23,082 nucleotides of DNA, taken from assembly GCA_964356295.1 (NCBI GenBank), contig CAYHHE010000043.1:1-23082 (forward strand). Direction: 5' to 3'. The stretch comes from CAVQGZ01 sp964356295. GTDB lineage: Bacteria > Actinomycetota > Actinomycetes > Jiangellales > Jiangellaceae. Position numbers and translations under genes: made by a program. The notes beneath the pieces were generated by a model, which was not told the DNA's origin, searched no databases, and saw nothing but the letters and a program-made list of their open reading frames with translations. Below, piece by piece: positions 21,402 through 23,082 of this stretch; the first letter of the stretch is position 1, and every line of letters starts with the position of its first letter.

Positions 21402-23057
21402 CTACATCCGCTCCGGGGCGTCCACGCCGAGCATGCCCAGCCCGTTGGCGAGCACCACCCTGGTCGCCTCCACCAGCCACAGCCGCGCCCGGTGCAGGTC
21501 GCTCACCGTCTCGTCCCCGAGGGGCAGCACGCGGCACTCGTCGTAGAACCTGTGGAAGTCCGCGGCCGTGTCCTCGAGATACCGGGCGAGCCGGTGCGGC
21601 TCGCGCAGCTCGGCTGCTGTGGCCACCACACGGGGAAACTCCCCGAGCGCGCCGAGCAGGGCTCCCTCTCGTGGGTGGTCCAGCAGCGACGGGTCGAGAG
21701 TGCCGCGGTCGATGCCCATCTCGGCGGCGTTGCGGAGGATCGACGCCAGCCTGGCGTGGGCGTACTGCACGTAGAACACCGGGTTGTCGGAGGTCTGGCG
21801 AGTGATCAGGTCCAGGTCGAGCGTCAGCGGCGAGTCGGCCGGGTAGCGGCACAGCGAGTACCGGACGGCGTCGACGCCGGCGACGTCCACGAGGTCCTGC
21901 AGCGTGACGATGGTGCCGGCGCGCTTGGACAGCCGCAGCTCCTCGCCGCCCTGGACGACGGTGACGAGCTGCCCGATGAGCACGTCCAGGGTCTGCTCGG
22001 CGTCGTCCCCGGCACAGGCTGCAATAGCGGCCAGCCGACCGACGTAGCCGTGGTGGTCTGCACCGAGCAGGTACAGGCACACGTCGAACCCGCGCTCTCG
22101 CTTGTCGACGTAGTAGGCGGTGTCGGAGGCGAAGTAGGTGTACTCGCCGTCCTGCTTGACCAGCACCCGGTCCTTGTCGTCGCCGAAGTCGGTGGTGCGC
22201 ATGAACAGCGCCCCGTCCGCCTCGTACAGGTGACCCTGCCCGTGCAACGCATCGATGCCGTGGGCGACCTTCCCCGAGGAGTGCAGCACCCGCTCGGACG
22301 TCCAGACGTCGAAGGACGTGCGGAAGGCCTCCAGCTCGGCCTGCTGCTCGGCCAGCTGGCGACGGTACCCCTCCTCCCGGAAGGCGCTGACCTGCTCATC
22401 CTCGGCAAGCGCGACGATCTCGGGCCGATCTGCGACGATCTGATCGGCCAGGTCGTGGATGTACTGCCCGTGGTACCCGTCGGGCGGGACCGGCTGTGCG
22501 TGGGCGACAGCCATCAAGGACTCGCCAAACCTGTCCAGCTGCGCGCCACGATCGTTGACGTAGAACTCCCGGGTGACCTCCGCACCGGCGGCCTGCAGGA
22601 CGCGTGCCAGGGCGTCCCCCAGGGCCGCCCACCGGGTGTGGCCCAGGTGCAGCGGTCCGGTCGGGTTGGCGGAGATGAACTCGACGTTGATGCGACGACC
22701 GGCCAGCGCGTCGCTGTGCCCGTAGCGCTCGCCCGCCTCGACGATGGTCGCCGCGAGCGCACCTGCGGCCGCGGCCTGCAGGGTGATGTTCACGAACCCC
22801 GGCCCGGCGACGTTGACGTGGGCGATGCCCTCGTGGGCGCGCAGGCACTGCGCGAGCGCGTCGGCGAGGTCGCGCGGCGCAACTCCCGCCCGCTTGGCGG
22901 TCTGCATGGCCGCGTTCGTGGCGTAGTCCCCGTGCTCGGGGATGCGTGGCCGCTCGACGGTGACCGCGGTCGGGATCGCCGAGTCGTCTCCACCGAGGCC
23001 GCGAACGGCGGGGCCGAGGCAGTCGGTCACGAGAGCGGCGAGATCGTCCGGCGTCAC
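21402..23057 (-). CDS. argS: Arginyl-tRNA synthetase
   Basis: This class-I synthetase charges tRNA-Arg. It has 551 residues. The N-terminal Add1 domain runs to about 95, the HIGH signature is ANPTGPLHLGHTR with HLGH at 137-140, and the KMSKS loop is RLSKRAG (375-381). The C-terminal DALR anticodon-binding domain carries NPVFYVQYAHARL and ends LGVDAPERM. The start is GTG at 23055-23057. There is no Shine-Dalgarno in front of it, but a TAGCCT box lies 7 nt upstream, so the mRNA may be leaderless. It heads the visible gene run; a tRNA or other gene may lie outside the window. Confidence 0.97.
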   Translation of the reverse strand: MTPDDLAALVTDCLGPAVRGLGGDDSAIPTAVTVERPRIPEHGDYATNAAMQTAKRAGVAPRDLADALAQCLRAHEGIAHVNVAGPGFVNITLQAAAAGALAATIVEAGERYGHSDALAGRRINVEFISANPTGPLHLGHTRWAALGDALARVLQAAGAEVTREFYVNDRGAQLDRFGESLMAVAHAQPVPPDGYHGQYIHDLADQIVADRPEIVALAEDEQVSAFREEGYRRQLAEQQAELEAFRTSFDVWTSERVLHSSGKVAHGIDALHGQGHLYEADGALFMRTTDFGDDKDRVLVKQDGEYTYFASDTAYYVDKRERGFDVCLYLLGADHHGYVGRLAAIAACAGDDAEQTLDVLIGQLVTVVQGGEELRLSKRAGTIVTLQDLVDVAGVDAVRYSLCRYPADSPLTLDLDLITRQTSDNPVFYVQYAHARLASILRNAAEMGIDRGTLDPSLLDHPREGALLGALGEFPRVVATAAELREPHRLARYLEDTAADFHRFYDECRVLPLGDETVSDLHRARLWLVEATRVVLANGLGMLGVDAPERM

Positions 23058-23064
23058 GCCGCAC

Positions 23065-23070
23065 AGGCTA
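23065..23070 (-). promoter_or_regulatory. Possible -10 box for a leaderless argS transcript
   Basis: TAGCCT on the minus strand fits TAnnnT and ends 7 nt before the argS GTG, with no ribosome binding site between. The -35 region would lie at or beyond the window edge, so it cannot be judged. Confidence 0.35.
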
Positions 23071-23082
23071 GGTGGGTCAGAC

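Overview
This window is a stretch of high-GC actinobacterial housekeeping chromosome. All 22 genes I can support lie on the minus strand, so the text below follows transcription, from position 23082 down to 1. Organism: an Actinomycetota member, most likely class Actinomycetes. The reasons are the GC bias, the many GTG starts, and a gene order that I recall from Mycobacterium and Streptomyces (argS-lysA-hom-thrC-thrB-rho-rpmE-prfA-prmC-tsaC...wecA-atpI-atpBEFHAGD). The ATP synthase has separate single b (atpF) and delta (atpH) genes. Mycobacteria instead have a fused b-delta protein, so the layout is closer to Streptomyces, Frankia or Micrococcales. I cannot name a genus.

Layout in transcription order. 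(1) 23057-21402 argS, followed by a CPA1-type cation/proton antiporter (21385-20096) not expected at this place. (2) Aspartate-family amino acids: lysA (20052-18667), hom (18551-17265), thrC (17264-16200) and thrB (16203-15280); the last three are abutting or overlapping. (3) Transcription and translation termination: rho (15016-13379), a small membrane-anchored RanBP2-type zinc-finger protein coupled to rho (13382-13068), rpmE (12918-12691), prfA (12681-11575) and prmC, which methylates release factors (11567-10725). (4) A tsaC/Sua5-like gene with altered active-site motifs (10728-10054), a low-molecular-weight protein tyrosine phosphatase (10057-9461), glyA (9342-8083) and a WecA-type polyprenyl-phosphate sugar-phosphate transferase (8059-6947). 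(5) The F1Fo ATP synthase operon: an AtpI-like membrane protein (6931-6392), an AtpZ-like membrane protein (6447-6178) overlapping it out of frame, then atpB, atpE, atpF, atpH, atpA, atpG and the 5' part of atpD, which runs off the left edge.

The genes are tightly packed, with several TGA/start overlaps and no convincing intrinsic terminator, so long polycistronic transcripts with internal promoters are likely. The longest stretch without a gene is about 263 nt, the leader upstream of rho; no gap exceeds 300 nt. I see no tRNA, rRNA, insertion sequence, prophage, CRISPR array or attachment site.

Most of the window is ordinary, and I found no clear new multi-gene system. The best leads are the Rho-coupled RanBP2 zinc-finger membrane protein, the TsaC-like protein that has lost the usual Ser/Asn motif, the antiporter inserted between argS and lysA, and a perfect 29-bp fold-back at the left end that is probably an assembly or library artefact and corrupts the last visible codons of atpD.
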